Part shown: positions 46,880 to 58,165 of the stretch, in pieces
Layout of the letters: every line of letters begins with the position of its first letter
How positions within the stretch are numbered: position 1 is the stretch's first letter
DNA from: Nyssa sinensis
Taxonomy: Eukaryota > Streptophyta > Magnoliopsida > Cornales > Nyssaceae
Length of the DNA: 64,000 nucleotides
Direction of reading: 5' to 3'
NCBI GenBank assembly: GCA_008638375.1
Contig: CM018046.1
Span: 39,671,706-39,735,705 of the forward strand
The notes under the pieces: generated by a model
The model's input: only the letters and a program-made list of their open reading frames with translations
The model's database searches: none
What the model was told of the DNA's origin: nothing
Made by a program: the position numbers and the translations under genes

Positions 46880-49260
46880 CTTTTGCAACTTAGTGTTGCC
46901 TCACCTGTGACCCAAAGGCTCATGTACACAATATACCTACTTCACTATAAACAAACAATTTTCATGAATGATAACTAGTCAAGAGAAACATTAGGGTCAT
47001 TCACAAAATACGGCACTTCGTGATATAATTAGTACATGCATATCATATATTCACATCAATAATATTTCAAAATTTTAAGTTTCATGATCGATGATAGCAC
47101 GACTCAACTAGCCAAATATATCTGCTTGGGTCACCTGTACTCCACTGTTCTTTCATCTTTAATTTGCTCATTGGTAAGACTGCAATGGCACATTATACCA
47201 CTTCCCACAGCGACGAGTCAATGCCATGGAAGGTCTACGGATTGAGCTACAGGAAGAGTCAATTAATTGGGCTACAGCTTGTTGGTAAATGAGCCAGAAC
47301 TGTTATTTTAGATATCTATGCTTATGTATGCATGCCATTTGATCACCAAAATTTGACGTTATTGTTGATGTCTTTGATCATATCATAATCAGAGTCATCT
47401 CAATCATTAGACAAAAAAATTGATTTTGAATTTTATTTATCTATAATTAATTCAAACTAAAAATTTTAATGAATGAAATCAATAACATGGCAACATATTT
47501 TCTTAAATAAACCATAAAAATACACTTCTTATTTTTTATTTCATAAGAAGAGGTGCATATCAAAGAACAAAAAGGATACAGGGCTGTACAGAAAATAGAC
47601 ATCAAGAAACAGCCAACACAGAGACTAAGAAATATGGGCAAGAGAACAATTAAAAAAACTTCATCTGTGTTGAGTTTAGTTTCATATCATTACACAGCCA
47701 GTTTCAAGTTTGGATAAAGAAAGAGAATTGCATTAAGTAATTGATAGTCAACATAAAATGTTGTTAAAACTCACACAAATATGAAATTGAAAATTAGAAT
47801 AAAACTATGTCCTGTTGAGTTGAGTTAAGAACAATGAAAAACATTTTGGTCATTCTCAAAATGGTAGGAATAAATTAAATGATCCAAAATTATGTGAAGA
47901 AACCTAGACTAATATTGAATTAATGTTTCATAAGTATTTTTTAATAGCATTAAGATATGTATTTGTTATTTAAAAATGCTTAAAACATGAACAAAATCAG
48001 ACACTAGGGTTGATTTTTTCAAAAATTAAATAATTTAATGAAAATGAATCGGTCTAATCTATTTTGTTAGATCAAAACTTATATTATTACAGAATGGGTC
48101 AACAATTTATATTAAACCTACTTTAACATCCTCTCTCACATGCAACTCACTTGACAGAGTGGAACAACATGAGTGAGTGCAACCTTGCATGAAATTAACG
48201 AGGATAAAAATTTGAATCCAAGACCTCTTGAAATTAGAACTCTAATACAATATTAGATCACCAGTTACTCTCTAAAAACTTGCCAATAATTTATATGAAT
48301 ATGTTCTAACACCAAAGAGTCTCTAAATGTCCAATACTACACGTGTATAGGCACATTTAAAAAAGGTAGTGGAGGTAATGTGTGAAATAAGTGTGTCATC
48401 TATCAAATTTTAATAATCATAACCATAAAATTTTTCAATTCTATCTTACTTCTAGAATTTTTTACGTGCACATGCGGATAGTAAACAAGAAAAACCTTGA
48501 CTATTGAAGCTATATATGTGCAAGCAAGATGGCTGAGTCCATTAACATCTCCATGGAGCTATGCTAATATTGCATGCCCCTCACATATTGCTTGTAAACA
48601 TTTGAAAATTAACCTACACCACTCAATTTTATGTTGTCTTCTAGTTAGAGAATTAAAAATATATAGTATACTAGAGCATAACATTTTGTGGTCTAAAGTT
48701 TAAAGTTTGCTTTCAGTCCTTCCCATATATATTGGGTACATTTAATTTACTCCATCAAGTGCCCTGCTTTGGCTTGAGCAATAGAAACGACAAGGGACAA
48801 TGTAGTTGATGAGCTGCCATCTTAATAATTAGCAGTCTTGCAACAGTCAAAACTATTCCGAAAGTTTTGAAGTTCTTTGGGAGAGTTTCAAGTTTTAAAA
48901 AATTAATTATTGAGAATAATTTGTTATTTGAGTGTCTGGTAAAAATTATGTAAAAGTAATTTTAATTGTTAATTTTTTTTTATCCTTTATATTGTATAAT
49001 TGAGTAATGTGCAATTGACGAGTCCAAAGCTAAAAGTTGAAAAAGACCAAACTTATTTTGTGAAGCAGTGTATATTTGGTGCAGCAAGACAATCATAGTG
49101 AACCAAACCTTAGTTCTAACATGCTAGTCATGGAGCAACACACCTTTAATTAATTTTACTTATCAAAAGAATGATTGGCGGTCAGATTCTCGAACAAACA
49201 TATATGTATGTTTTGATCGATAATATTTTGAAACTTATCAAAAATCAAGTAGAGGCAGTG
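46001..49260. other. Intergenic AT-rich sequence
   Basis: It includes a (TA)n tract at 46831-46877 and many T- and A-runs. No open frame here has a recognisable domain. A block at about 48120-48260 (CAACTCACTTGACAGAGTGG...GAATCCAAGACCTCTTG) looks like a dispersed plant repeat, but its ends could not be placed. Confidence 0.45.
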
Positions 49261-49269
49261 TAACCCTAG

Positions 49270-49630
49270 GAAATTATTCAATCACGCAAGTGTTTGAGAT
49301 TGGAGACGTTGAATTAAAAATGACTTCTAGAAAGATCTTAATTTTGAAAAATGTGTGACATGTTCCCAAAATTAAAAAAAAAAAAAAAAACCCTTGTTAG
49401 TGGGTTATCTTTAGAACAACAAGCTAGGTTATAAAGTTTTTTTGAAATCCAATAAAATTGTAATAACTAGAAATGATATTTTTGTGGGTAAATGTTATGT
49501 TTGTGATGGACTATTCAAATTAAATATTTCTATAGAAGTCAATGAACAATCGAGTATATAATATTGAATCTTGTAATGTATGGCATGAGAGATCAGGCCA
49601 CATTAGTTTAGGAAAAATTAAAAGACTAAT
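49270..49630 (+). pseudogene. Ty1/copia remnant, protease to GAG-pre-integrase part
   Basis: Plus-strand frames give ITQVFEIGDVELKMTSRKIL then ILKNV, the end of copia protease. Then come KIVITRNDIFVGKCYVCDGL and LFKLNI, and VWHERSGHISLGKIKRL, the GAG-pre-integrase block with its HxxxGH motif. A poly(A)-like run at about 49374-49390 and some stops break the frame. The sequence stops at the Pack-MULE insertion and resumes at 51095. Confidence 0.82.
49622..49630. repeat. 9 bp target duplication of the Pack-MULE, left
   Basis: AAGACTAAT is repeated exactly at 51095-51103. A 9 bp duplication is the hallmark of Mutator-type transposases. Confidence 0.93.
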
Positions 49631-49895
49631 GGGTAAATTACACTTACCACCTCTGAGGTTTATTGATATTACACATGCATCCCTTATGGTTTGAAAAATT
49701 ACACTGACCTCCCTTCTACTTTAATGTCAGTATCGAAGACCTCCCCTCCATTAGTCAATCGTTAGTTGACTAAACGAAAAATGCTGACATCATCTTTATT
49801 TTTTTCAAAATACCAAATTTACCCTTTTGTGAGTTAACTCATTTTTTTCACCATGTCTTCACCATCAGACCATCAGACCCATGTCTTCACCAAAT

Positions 49896-50316
49896 TTACC
49901 CTTCAGAGTCGGATGTAAAATCAGAACTTGAACTTTCCTGCTTAACCTGTTCATCAAGAACAGGAGCATTAGCATCATAATCATCATCCTCTGAATCATC
50001 AGAAGGAAGCCCCAAGTAGTGCTCATGATTCGGTGAAGCCCCAAAATCATCAGATGCCGAAAAGAAATCAAATTCATCAGAACTTGACTCATCTCCCTGA
50101 ACCCTCTCATCCACCTCTGGACCATCAGGGTCATAATCATCATCCTCAGAATCATCTGATGGAAATCCAAAGCTATCATCCAGCTTATTTCCAGCTGCTA
50201 CTACTGCTGCCTCAGGAAAAACCTTCTGCACATGGAAGAAGAGCATAATAGCAATATAAAAGTAACTGAATTTTGAAGTAAGCCACAATGATAAAAACTG
50301 GAGTTTTGTAATTGAC
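49896..50316 (-). pseudogene. Captured HAT3.1-like homeodomain gene fragment with intron
   Basis: The minus strand encodes EAAVVAAGNKLDDSFGFPSD, then two copies of an SDDSEDDDYD block, HYLGLPSDDSEDDDYDANAP and SSSSDFTSDSE. This acidic region is typical of plant PHD-finger homeodomain proteins of the HAT3.1/PRHP group, upstream of the homeobox. Bases 50226-50316 look like an unspliced intron (GTCAAT at the start, CATGTGCAG at the end), so the capture was from genomic DNA. No PHD finger or homeobox is included. Confidence 0.75.
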
Positions 50317-50339
50317 CTCCCATCTGTCAGCAACAGAAA

Positions 50340-50500
50340 GATTTTCTGCATTTTCTTGAAAATCCTCGTCGCATCGTCAAGTTTATGGGCGGCCTTGCAG
50401 AACCCCTCAACCACAGCCGTGTATATCACAACTTCTGGGATTGTACCCTCCTCTCACACCAAATTGAAAAGTTTCATGGCTTCTACTTCCGGAAGCTCTG
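50340..50500 (-). pseudogene. Captured PPR gene fragment
   Basis: The minus strand reads AMKLFNLV, a stop, then EEGTIPEVVIYTAVVEGFCK and DDATRIFKKMQK. This is one pentatricopeptide unit of an organelle-type PPR protein (consensus ...VVIYTAVVEGFCK...DDAxRIFxKM). The frame then runs directly into the HAT3.1-derived intron, so the two pieces form one chimeric open stretch from 50429 to 49896. PPR proteins bind organelle RNAs; this piece alone is far too short to do so. Confidence 0.75.
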
Positions 50501-50603
50501 GCATTGTCGTTGATGCGATGATGAGGAGGACGAAGAAAAGGGCTTTCTTCGGGAGAGACCGTGTTGTTGCTGCCCTGACGAAGCCACGGTTGGTGGTAAT
50601 TGA

Positions 50604-50840
50604 CTAGTGGCTGTTAATGATTAGCTCTGGACGGCGTTGTAAGGCTACGAAGTCGGCTTTGTGTTGTGATGCCGGTGTGGATGGTGATACGGCGTGAACG
50701 GCGATGGTGGCCTTAGTCGGCTGCTGTTGTGAATGAGATGGCGTAGGATTCATGTACGCATTAGAGCGCTCCCCATTCTCTCTCCCTCTTGTTTGGTGTT
50801 CTAGGAGCCTGTAGTATATGGATGCAGGAACCTGAATCAC
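50604..50840 (-). other. Unassigned open frame inside the Pack-MULE
   Basis: This is a 78-codon minus-strand frame with HSQQQPTKATIAVHAVSPST-type composition. It may be a third captured piece, such as an N-terminal region or 5' leader, because its GC content is higher than that of the surrounding copia DNA. No family was recognised. Confidence 0.35.
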
Positions 50841-51094
50841 CTGAATCTCACCAGGTAGTGCAGGACTTGTATAGGCGGTAGGGACTAGCAGTGGCGGAGA
50901 TGGAAGGATAAAATTTCTCTGAGGGTAGTTTTGTCATTTAACCATGATTTGTAAGGGTAATTTGGTAAATGAACTAAATCTGTTAACGCCGTTTGGGAAC
51001 AAATTCTGACAGGGGGGACAGTGTTATTTTTGAAACCACAGGGGAGGTTTCTGTAATTGTCAGAAACTTCAGAGGAGGTAAGTGTAATTATCTC

Positions 51095-51945
51095 AAGACT
51101 AATTAATGAACTTTAATCTTATACCTAAAATCCAAGTAGGTGTTAAACATAAGTATGAAATATGTGTAAAAGCCAAACAAACTAGGAAATCCTTTAAAAA
51201 TATTGAAAGAAATACCCAACTATTAGAACTAATATATAGTGATGTATGTGATTGTAATAGACCTCCTAATAGAGCTAGAAATAAGTACTTTGTAACATTT
51301 ATAGATGATTGTTCAAAGTATTGTTATGTATACTTAATTAAAATTAAAGATGAAGTTTTTAATAAATTTAAAATTTATAAGATCGAAGTAGAAAATCAAT
51401 TAGAAAAGAAAATTAAAAGACATAAATTTGATAGAGGGCGAGAATATGCCCTAACCAACCTTAGAAAGTTTTGTGAAGAACATGTAATTCATGAATTAAC
51501 ACCTCCATACTATCCATAATCAAATTGAGTAGCTGAGAGAAAGAATAAAACCTTAATGAATATGGTAAATGCAATGTTACTAAGTTTTGGATTATTCAAG
51601 AACTTGTAGAGGGAAGCTATATTTAATGAAGATTTTATCCCAAATAGAATAATAGTAAAAAATAATGGGAAAACACCTTATGAAATATGGAAGAAAAGAA
51701 TTCCATACGTATGGGGGTGTTCAGTTAAAGTTGCAATACTTGAACTTAAATGAAAGAAAATTAGTCTTAAAACTGTAGGTGATGTCTTTATAGGATATTC
51801 TTAAAATAGTAGTACTAGTAGATTTTTAGTGACCAACTCCGAACTTAGTGAAATCTCAAATAATACAATTATTAAATTTAGAGATTGTATAGTCTTTAAG
51901 AATATCTTTTCCTTTAAAACTAGAATAATGTCATGTTAGTGATAT
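51095..51945 (+). pseudogene. Ty1/copia integrase remnant
   Basis: Frames give CVKAKQTRKSFKNIERNTQL, then the start of the integrase core LIYSDVCDCNRPP, KYFVTFIDDCSKYCYVYLIK with its conserved Asp pair, HKFDRGREYAL and VAERKNKTLMNM (the Asn/Arg-Lys-x-Glu-type end of the core is degraded). A C-terminal piece follows, with PYEIWKKRIP and VFIGYS. Stops occur after PYYP and FKNL. It continues the interrupted copia remnant from 49630. No RT or LTR was found downstream of 51945, so this is a partial copy. Confidence 0.85.
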
Positions 51946-52333
51946 GCTTTATATTATTGTAACAAGTAAACTAGATATATAGGTATTATGACAAATGATA
52001 AAATAGACTTGTACGAACTTATGGCACTCAGTTCAGATACTGGTTTGCAACTTATGCTACTTTATGCCGTTCTTACTATTTATGCATGCAAAAAAAAATC
52101 ACATTTTATGTTCATATATATTTAATAAGTGTTCTAATATATATAATCTAATCTTTATTTTAGATTGATCGAGATTATTGCGCCGCTGTCTTTTTGTTCT
52201 GCATCGAGACTTACTTTTCTCTTCTGTTTTTTTTTCCTTTCCTGGACATTTGTAGTTAAATTTTCTGAGACAATTTTTTATTTTTGTATTTATTGAGAAA
52301 TTCTACTTTTGTAATTGTAAGTAATTACTAATT

Positions 52334-52364
<31 letters not shown>

Positions 52365-52507
52365 GAATGCATTTCTCTTTTAATATATTCATTTCATAAT
52401 GTTTAAAATTATTTTATATCAGGATGATTGATATACAGGTTTTAAACAGGAATAAAACACAAAAAAAAAAAATCAGGTCCAAAGTAGCCCAAAAAAAAAA
52501 AAATTTA
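51946..52507. other. Intergenic sequence with a (TA)n tract
   Basis: No gene is seen. A (TA)n microsatellite lies at about 52338-52364 and A-runs at 52458-52501. Confidence 0.5.
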
Positions 52508-52862
52508 ACTTTTAGCGACGAACGCAAAGACGTCGCTAAAAGTGTCAAATATTAATTTTAGCGACGCTTCACAATCGTCGCTAAAAATATAATATTAGCG
52601 ACGCACAGAGATCGTCGCTAAATAATTCCAATAACAAACTATTAGCGACGCATTCTGAGCGTCGCTAATAATATATTATTAGTGACGCCCATAAGCGTTC
52701 TCTGCATAGCATTAGCGACGTCACACTTGATTATTAGCAACGCCATAATGTGCGTTGTTAATAGTGACTTTTAGTGACGCCTCTTCATATGCATGTCGCT
52801 AATAGTATTAGTGACACAATTATTAACGACATATCTGGCGACGCACAAGTAAAACAGTCGCA
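52508..52862. mobile_element. CACTA-type subterminal hairpin cluster
   Basis: At least four clean hairpins of the form TTAGCGACG...CGTCGCTAA lie at 52508-52543, 52555-52588, 52593-52621 and 52641-52669. More degenerate ones follow to about 52862 (for example TTAGTGACGCC...TGTCGCTAA). Arrays of this TTAGCGACG motif in both orientations are characteristic of subterminal regions of many plant CACTA (En/Spm) elements, where transposase binds. The CACTA terminus itself and any transposase were not found, so only one end, or a deleted copy, is present. Confidence 0.6.
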
Positions 52863-53039
52863 CACACATCTTGTCTTAGCAAAATAAACCCAATTAGTCT
52901 TCTTACAGACGATAGGCAATGTACATACTTGGAATGACCTCGAGCATAACCAACTAAGCCATGTCTGACAAAGAGGAGCTCGAACTCACAATATATAAGG
53001 CAATTATAGGACAGACTCAGGGTCTATCCAATCTAATCA

Positions 53040-54120
53040 GGTGCGCTCAAAAGTCAAACTATTTTTTAGTTCCTGAACTTAGCACCATTAGCATAAGCCC
53101 AAGTGTTGGTCGAGCTAACCTTAGCTCCTAAACTTAGCAGTATCACGTCAAGATTTGGTCGAGCCGTCCAAATAGTTCCTAGATTTGATTGACTTTCTTA
53201 AGAAAAAAGTTCCAATCAAAGAACTCTTGTTCTTCCCTTTCACATGAATGCCTAAAGACTTAGGGGAAAGTCTTTGGGAGACTTTTTAAGTTTGACATGC
53301 GACTATATTATTGAAAGGTGCTATAATATTACTATTCAAGATACTTAAGATTTTGTGGCATGAATGCTAAAGTATTAGGAACTCCCAATGTGTCCATCGC
53401 ATGATTCATGCACAGAACATTTAGAGTCCTTATAAAATGAGAGATTCTACCAAGATTCTATAAACTTTTTATTACCTTCCATTAGATTCCATAACTACCT
53501 CTTATTTTGAACTATAACACTCATGTTGGTAATTTGTTATAGGTGACGTCACACCCTAACAACCTCACATGCTGGGGAACTATTATAAATAGCCCACTCA
53601 CATCATTATGAACATGATCCCTATCAAAACTATCTCGTGACCAATACAATTAATCTTTGTTTCTTTAAGCACTAACATTATATATACTCGGCAACCTCAC
53701 TAAGAACCCTAACCCTAGAGAGTACACTAGATATAGGCTTGAGGTCATTGTCTCTATAACACAGTCAACCAACACTCATGTCCATGCTCCATACTCTCTT
53801 GGCTAGGTTGTCCATACTTTTTCTCTGCCATTTAAGTTTCGGATCCATGGCTATTTGATACAAATTGTTTATTACCTACATGAACTCTATCTCTACATCT
53901 TCGTCTAATCATTATCAGATCTATCTACTATCAATAACAAGGAATCCAACATATACATACCAACACAAAGCGCTACTCTATAAGATATATCCTTCTCCAT
54001 GCCTCTACAATATATTCATAGTTAAAACAAAAACAATGTTTTTTTATCGCAACTAGCACAAGGCACTACGCTTCTTTAGCTATAGCGTTTTCCACACTTC
54101 TATAGTGAATTTATAGATGG
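53040..54120 (+). mobile_element. LTR-like sequence with TATA box, probable retroelement remnant
   Basis: A TATTATAAATAGCCC box lies at about 53580, preceded by a TGACGTCA-type palindrome (GTGACGTCAC at about 53545) and followed by leader-like pyrimidine-rich sequence. This resembles the U3/R layout of plant LTRs. No paired LTR, primer-binding site or coding domain confirms it. It could equally be an isolated promoter of a lost gene. Confidence 0.3.
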
Positions 54121-54130
54121 TGCAACAATA

Positions 54131-56064
54131 ATGGATTTTGATTGTCACCAAATAAATCAGGTTCTGCATCCAAAATATATACTACGTCGTAATCCCAATC
54201 AAAATGAAAACGACCCTTCCCCTATCAATAGCACATCCAAAAAACATAAATTAGACTCCCTAGAGCTTGACTTTTGTCCAAAGCACGAAAGAAAAGAATC
54301 AAAACAACCATTAACAAGAAACTTTATACCCTTAAGGTTAGCATAAGACTAGACAACTCTTGTGATCATATATTATACCATAACTCTACCCATTAACATT
54401 GTCTTCTACCTAATATCCCTAAGGTCACAAGTTTAACTCCCATCCTAGGTGATGTAAAACAAGTGGCTAATGACTTCTTGGAGCACAAGGAATGTCACAA
54501 GTGATCCCATTCAAAGTAAAAGTGCTAGTAGATGTAGTTTTGTCAGGTCCATTTTTTAGGCTTAATATTCCTACTTTTGGTACGAAACGATGAGACAGAT
54601 CAAATGCAAGGCCTTATGACCACAACCAAAGTTGTTTTTTAGCTAATTTTTTTTTATTTAGATCTTTAATTAGTTGTTTTACTATTTATGAACAAATTTA
54701 GACTATTGATTACTTCACCTAGGAAATTCATAATGAGGTGCCATTCGTTGCTATCTTTTCTTTTCTTATCTAGCTTCCTAATATGGGCTCAATTGCAAAA
54801 AGCCCCAATTTCAATTTTTTCCCGAAATTCTTAATTTTCTAATTCTATTGGCCTAGGATAGGAAAAATAGGAATTAGTAGTTTCTTATTTAGATTAGGAG
54901 ACTTTGAGCTCTATAAGTAGGGTGTATATAATAGACCCCTGATATGCATCTTTTATAAAAGAATATCTCAGTTTTAAATTTAGAAAATTTTTTTGGGTGA
55001 GTAATTCTCGCGTTACTTAAAACTCAAGGAACTCGACGTGTTCAATTTCTTTTTTATGTTTTTATGTTTTGTTACCAAAGGGTACTTGCCTATTAAAAAA
55101 ATATTCTACCAAGTAATCCCTCAACCTATGGTTGCGCAATCATCGTCTTCACCTTCCATGCTAAGCTTTAATTGGTATCCTTATTAGCATCCACTATTTT
55201 TAGAATTTCATCGAAATTAATTAGAAAATAAGAAACAGCACCAAGATTTTCACCCTTGATTGAAATTAGTCAATCCCTTTCCCAACCCTTATATTTGCCT
55301 CCAATATCTCCTCAGTCTATCAATGCTGATTTAACTGTCCACCTTCCTCTCAAACTTCTAAATTCTTGCATTAAACTAGACTAGAAGAAGAAAAAAAAAA
55401 ACTGCAAAAAGAGCCCAATACATTCATATTCACACACACATCCCTGTGCCCCTAAAGCATCAGAATTTTCTGGTCATTGACAAAAGAACTCTCTCTGCAG
55501 ATAATTAAAACATTTCACCAGGAGATCATCTCCTCAGTGAATTCTATAAATGGACTCCTCTTGAATCAGTTGTGAAGAGTTAGATCATGTTTAAGCTCTA
55601 ATTATTTTGACAAAGAGAAATGGCATTTTTGTAGTTTGTGCTAACTAGAGGTGTAAATTCCCTAGCATATGTCATAGCTAGATATAATTAATCCCCACGG
55701 AAGTTTATGCGCCCAGACCTTTACTCTGATATCTGAAACGGAAAATGACACTGCACTGAGCTTTTTATCAGTATATCACTCAAAACCTAATCTCCTTTTT
55801 TTTTTTTTTCATTATTCTTATTAAACTTAATCTTTCTTTTTCTTTTAATTTTCAGGCAACTCTTCTTCTGCCTCCATTCTTGTGACATTGTAGCTTCAAT
55901 CTCAGACCAATGGGAAAAAAATAAAATAAAATAAACCATGTAAAAGAAATAATCTATCACACAAGTCTATGAAACTAGACTGTATGTTACACAACAATGT
56001 CACTCTCTTTCTCACACTGAAAGCACAAATAAATCTCACACATAATGATTTAATTTCTTGTCTG
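54131..56064. other. Intergenic sequence upstream of the zinc-finger 3' end
   Basis: A 71-codon frame at 54131-54346 (MDFDCHQINQVLHPKYILRR...) has no recognisable domain. CTATAAGTAGGGTG at about 54912 is another TATA-like site in retroelement-like surroundings. The last few hundred bases before 56065 probably contain the 3' untranslated region of the minus-strand zinc-finger gene. Confidence 0.4.
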
Positions 56065-56781
56065 TCATGACGGGGACGAGCTGCATCCTAGCCGGAGCTC
56101 TAGATCAAGCTCTTCAGTAGCTGCAGACTCCTTGATGCTGTTATTGTGATTTTTATCTTTATCAATGGACGCTGAAGGTGAGTTGCTTGAGTGACAGACA
56201 GCGGAATTGATGCTTGGAGGTGCCACCGGAAAATTGATAGACGGCGGGCGGGGTGGCATCAAGTTGTTTGGTAGGTAGGGTGAGATAGAGAGAAGGGTTG
56301 AAGATGAGTCGATACAAGCATTCATAGCTGTAGGAGGGAAGATGCCGTTAGGGTTAGGTAACGAGTAAAGAAAGCATAATCCACCATTTGCCACCAATTC
56401 TTGAGCTGGGATTATTAGACTGGACGAAGCAGTGGAGGAGGAGGAGGTGGGGTTATTTGAAGTACCGGCTGGCATTTGGTGGAGCTGGGCACGGTCACGG
56501 CGGTGCACGTTCATGTGACCACCTAGGGCTTGGGCGGACCGGAACTCCCTCCTACAAAAAGTGCAAGTGTATGACCGTGGCGGCCAAGTGGTGCCCATGA
56601 TGTTGCCAGTGTCTTCCGCAAAGGCTCTTTCCTCCCATGAATCGTCCTCTTCTGGGGCCGCGGATTGCTTAGGGTTCCACATCGACGAGCCGGCGAACAA
56701 GCTAGGGTTCAGTTGTTGTTGCTGAGATAGAGCCAATTTTTGGAGCTGAGTCAAGGAAAGCAGGCCAAGCTCAGTAGCCAT
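56065..56781 (-). CDS. SUPERMAN-type single C2H2 zinc-finger transcription factor
   Basis: This is an intact single-exon frame of 238 residues, as is usual for this family. One C2H2 finger spans about residues 71-93 (Cys73, Cys76, His89, His93) and holds the plant-specific QALGGH motif (84-89) in the context [20 protein letters not shown]. The C-terminal LDLELRLG (225-232) is an EAR-type repression motif that recruits TOPLESS-like co-repressors. The N-terminus has a Gln run (20-23). The middle is Ser/Pro/Asn-rich and probably disordered. The SUPERMAN/RABBIT EARS/ZFP10 group acts in the nucleus, mostly as repressors of floral organ or trichome/branch development. The exact orthologue cannot be decided. 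The start ATG at 56781-56779 is followed by [10 protein letters not shown] and no upstream in-frame alternative is evident. Confidence 0.93.
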   Translation of the reverse strand: MATELGLLSLTQLQKLALSQQQQLNPSLFAGSSMWNPKQSAAPEEDDSWEERAFAEDTGNIMGTTWPPRSYTCTFCRREFRSAQALGGHMNVHRRDRAQLHQMPAGTSNNPTSSSSTASSSLIIPAQELVANGGLCFLYSLPNPNGIFPPTAMNACIDSSSTLLSISPYLPNNLMPPRPPSINFPVAPPSINSAVCHSSNSPSASIDKDKNHNNSIKESAATEELDLELRLGCSSSPS

Positions 56782-58165
56782 GGTATTAGTAACATTTAAG
56801 ATGGATGTGATAAAAAGATGATGTGGAATGAAATGGGGAAGAGGGTTAAATAAGTGATGGGCTTACAAGGGAAATAGAGACAAAAAAAAAAACCCCTAGC
56901 AGCGGATATATCACCATGGTTTGAAGTAAGCAGTTGGATTTTAGCCGTAGAGAGAGAGAGATTGACAATAAACTACTTGCCTACTCATTTAGTTATCTAG
57001 TGTATGTAAAGACATTGGTTTCTTACATTGGCTTCAACGCCTATCTATATACTGATCATTCAATGTCTAAATTTTTAGAGGAAATACAAGTGATAAAGTA
57101 AAATAAAAATTCAAACATACATAACTAAGAACAATAAAAAAAAAAAAAGGGTTGAAAAGAAAGTTTGGTATGAAAAGTTGCATTGTCAATGATCTCTGAT
57201 TCATTGGATATTGGTAATTATTCTAATGAAGTTTCCCAGCTTTAGGTTTTTTGGCATATACCCTTGTCATAGTATGTGACCTTTTTTTTTTTTTTTTTCT
57301 CTATACTCCTTGTGATGTGACTAGTTTTAAGTTTTAGTATCAATACACAAGTGAGAAAATGTAGGACAAAAACAAATGTGTGAAGGCATAGGAATACACA
57401 TTTATAACATGCATGACTTCCTTCCTGGCCCCTTGGTGTTGCTGTTCATAGGCCAGCTTGTTTTCTGGCATTACTTCACTCTGGCTCTTAGCTACTCTTG
57501 AACAAGTCACAGGGTTTAGGTTTGTGCAAAGATTGAGCAAGAAGAAGGGGACAAGAAAGGGACAGTTTGAAGGCATGCCAGTTCAGCTTTGTGAAATTAG
57601 TGGATGTTGTGTTATGGTTTGCATTGTACATCAATCATTTGGTTCATGTCCTGCTTTGTGTGCTCTGGAGTTTGAACCGAAAATTAGATCATGGGGGAGC
57701 ATTTAAAGTTAACATGGCAATACAATGTTTTTACTTTAACCTAAGGGTAGCTTGGTTTGAAATGCTAAAAGAAATAAATGCTTAAGAGTGTAAAGTCTCT
57801 AATTCAATAGTTCAAAGATACTCTTGAAACTATTTTTTATAAGTAAAATTTGTGTGAAATGACCATGAAAGGAGGTGCAATTCGGCCACGTAATCAAGAG
57901 TTGCACTTGATAGTCTCAAGTTCGGATTATAAAAAAAAAGTTTCACTTTGATATCAGAGGCAATAGAACACATGCAATTGCCTCGGAACATTTTAAAAAT
58001 CAAAAGAAAATATCTGAAATTTGGTTTAGATAGTATTTATGCGAGTGTTTCATGCACACAAAAATTCAAGTTAGATGAGTGAAAAAAAAAAAAAAAAGGA
58101 AATAGGAATGGCCTCATTTTATTTCTTGAAACTTTGTAGTGAACATCTTTAATTTATATATACAA
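56782..58165. other. Promoter side of the zinc-finger gene and flanking sequence
   Basis: Immediately upstream of the gene (56782-57000) lie GA/CT tracts (GAGAGAGAGA near 56950) that often occur in plant leaders. No clear TATA box was found. The stretch 57420-57710 is less AT-rich and has open frames on both strands (57340-57576 minus, 57458-57785 plus), without a recognisable domain; it could be an untranslated or non-coding transcript. Confidence 0.4.

Larger units (their letters stand above)
49631..51094 (-). mobile_element. Pack-MULE carrying fragments of two host genes
   Basis: This 1464 bp insertion is flanked by the perfect 9 bp repeat AAGACTAAT. The ends are inverted repeats: the left begins GGGTAAATTACACTTACCAC and the right, reverse complemented, begins GAGATAATTACACTTACCTC. 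About 26 of the first 31 positions match and weaker similarity extends over 100 bp or more. There is no transposase. Inside are a pentatricopeptide-repeat gene piece (about 50340-50490, minus) and a HAT3.1-like homeodomain gene piece (about 49900-50330, minus). This combination defines a Pack-MULE. It sits inside copia integrase sequence, so it is younger than the copia element. Confidence 0.92.

Noticed and set aside
52508..52862. CRISPR-like array or microRNA cluster
   Set aside because: Repeats are inverted hairpins with variable spacing in a plant genome; there is no direct repeat-spacer structure, and no known plant microRNA sequence was recognised.
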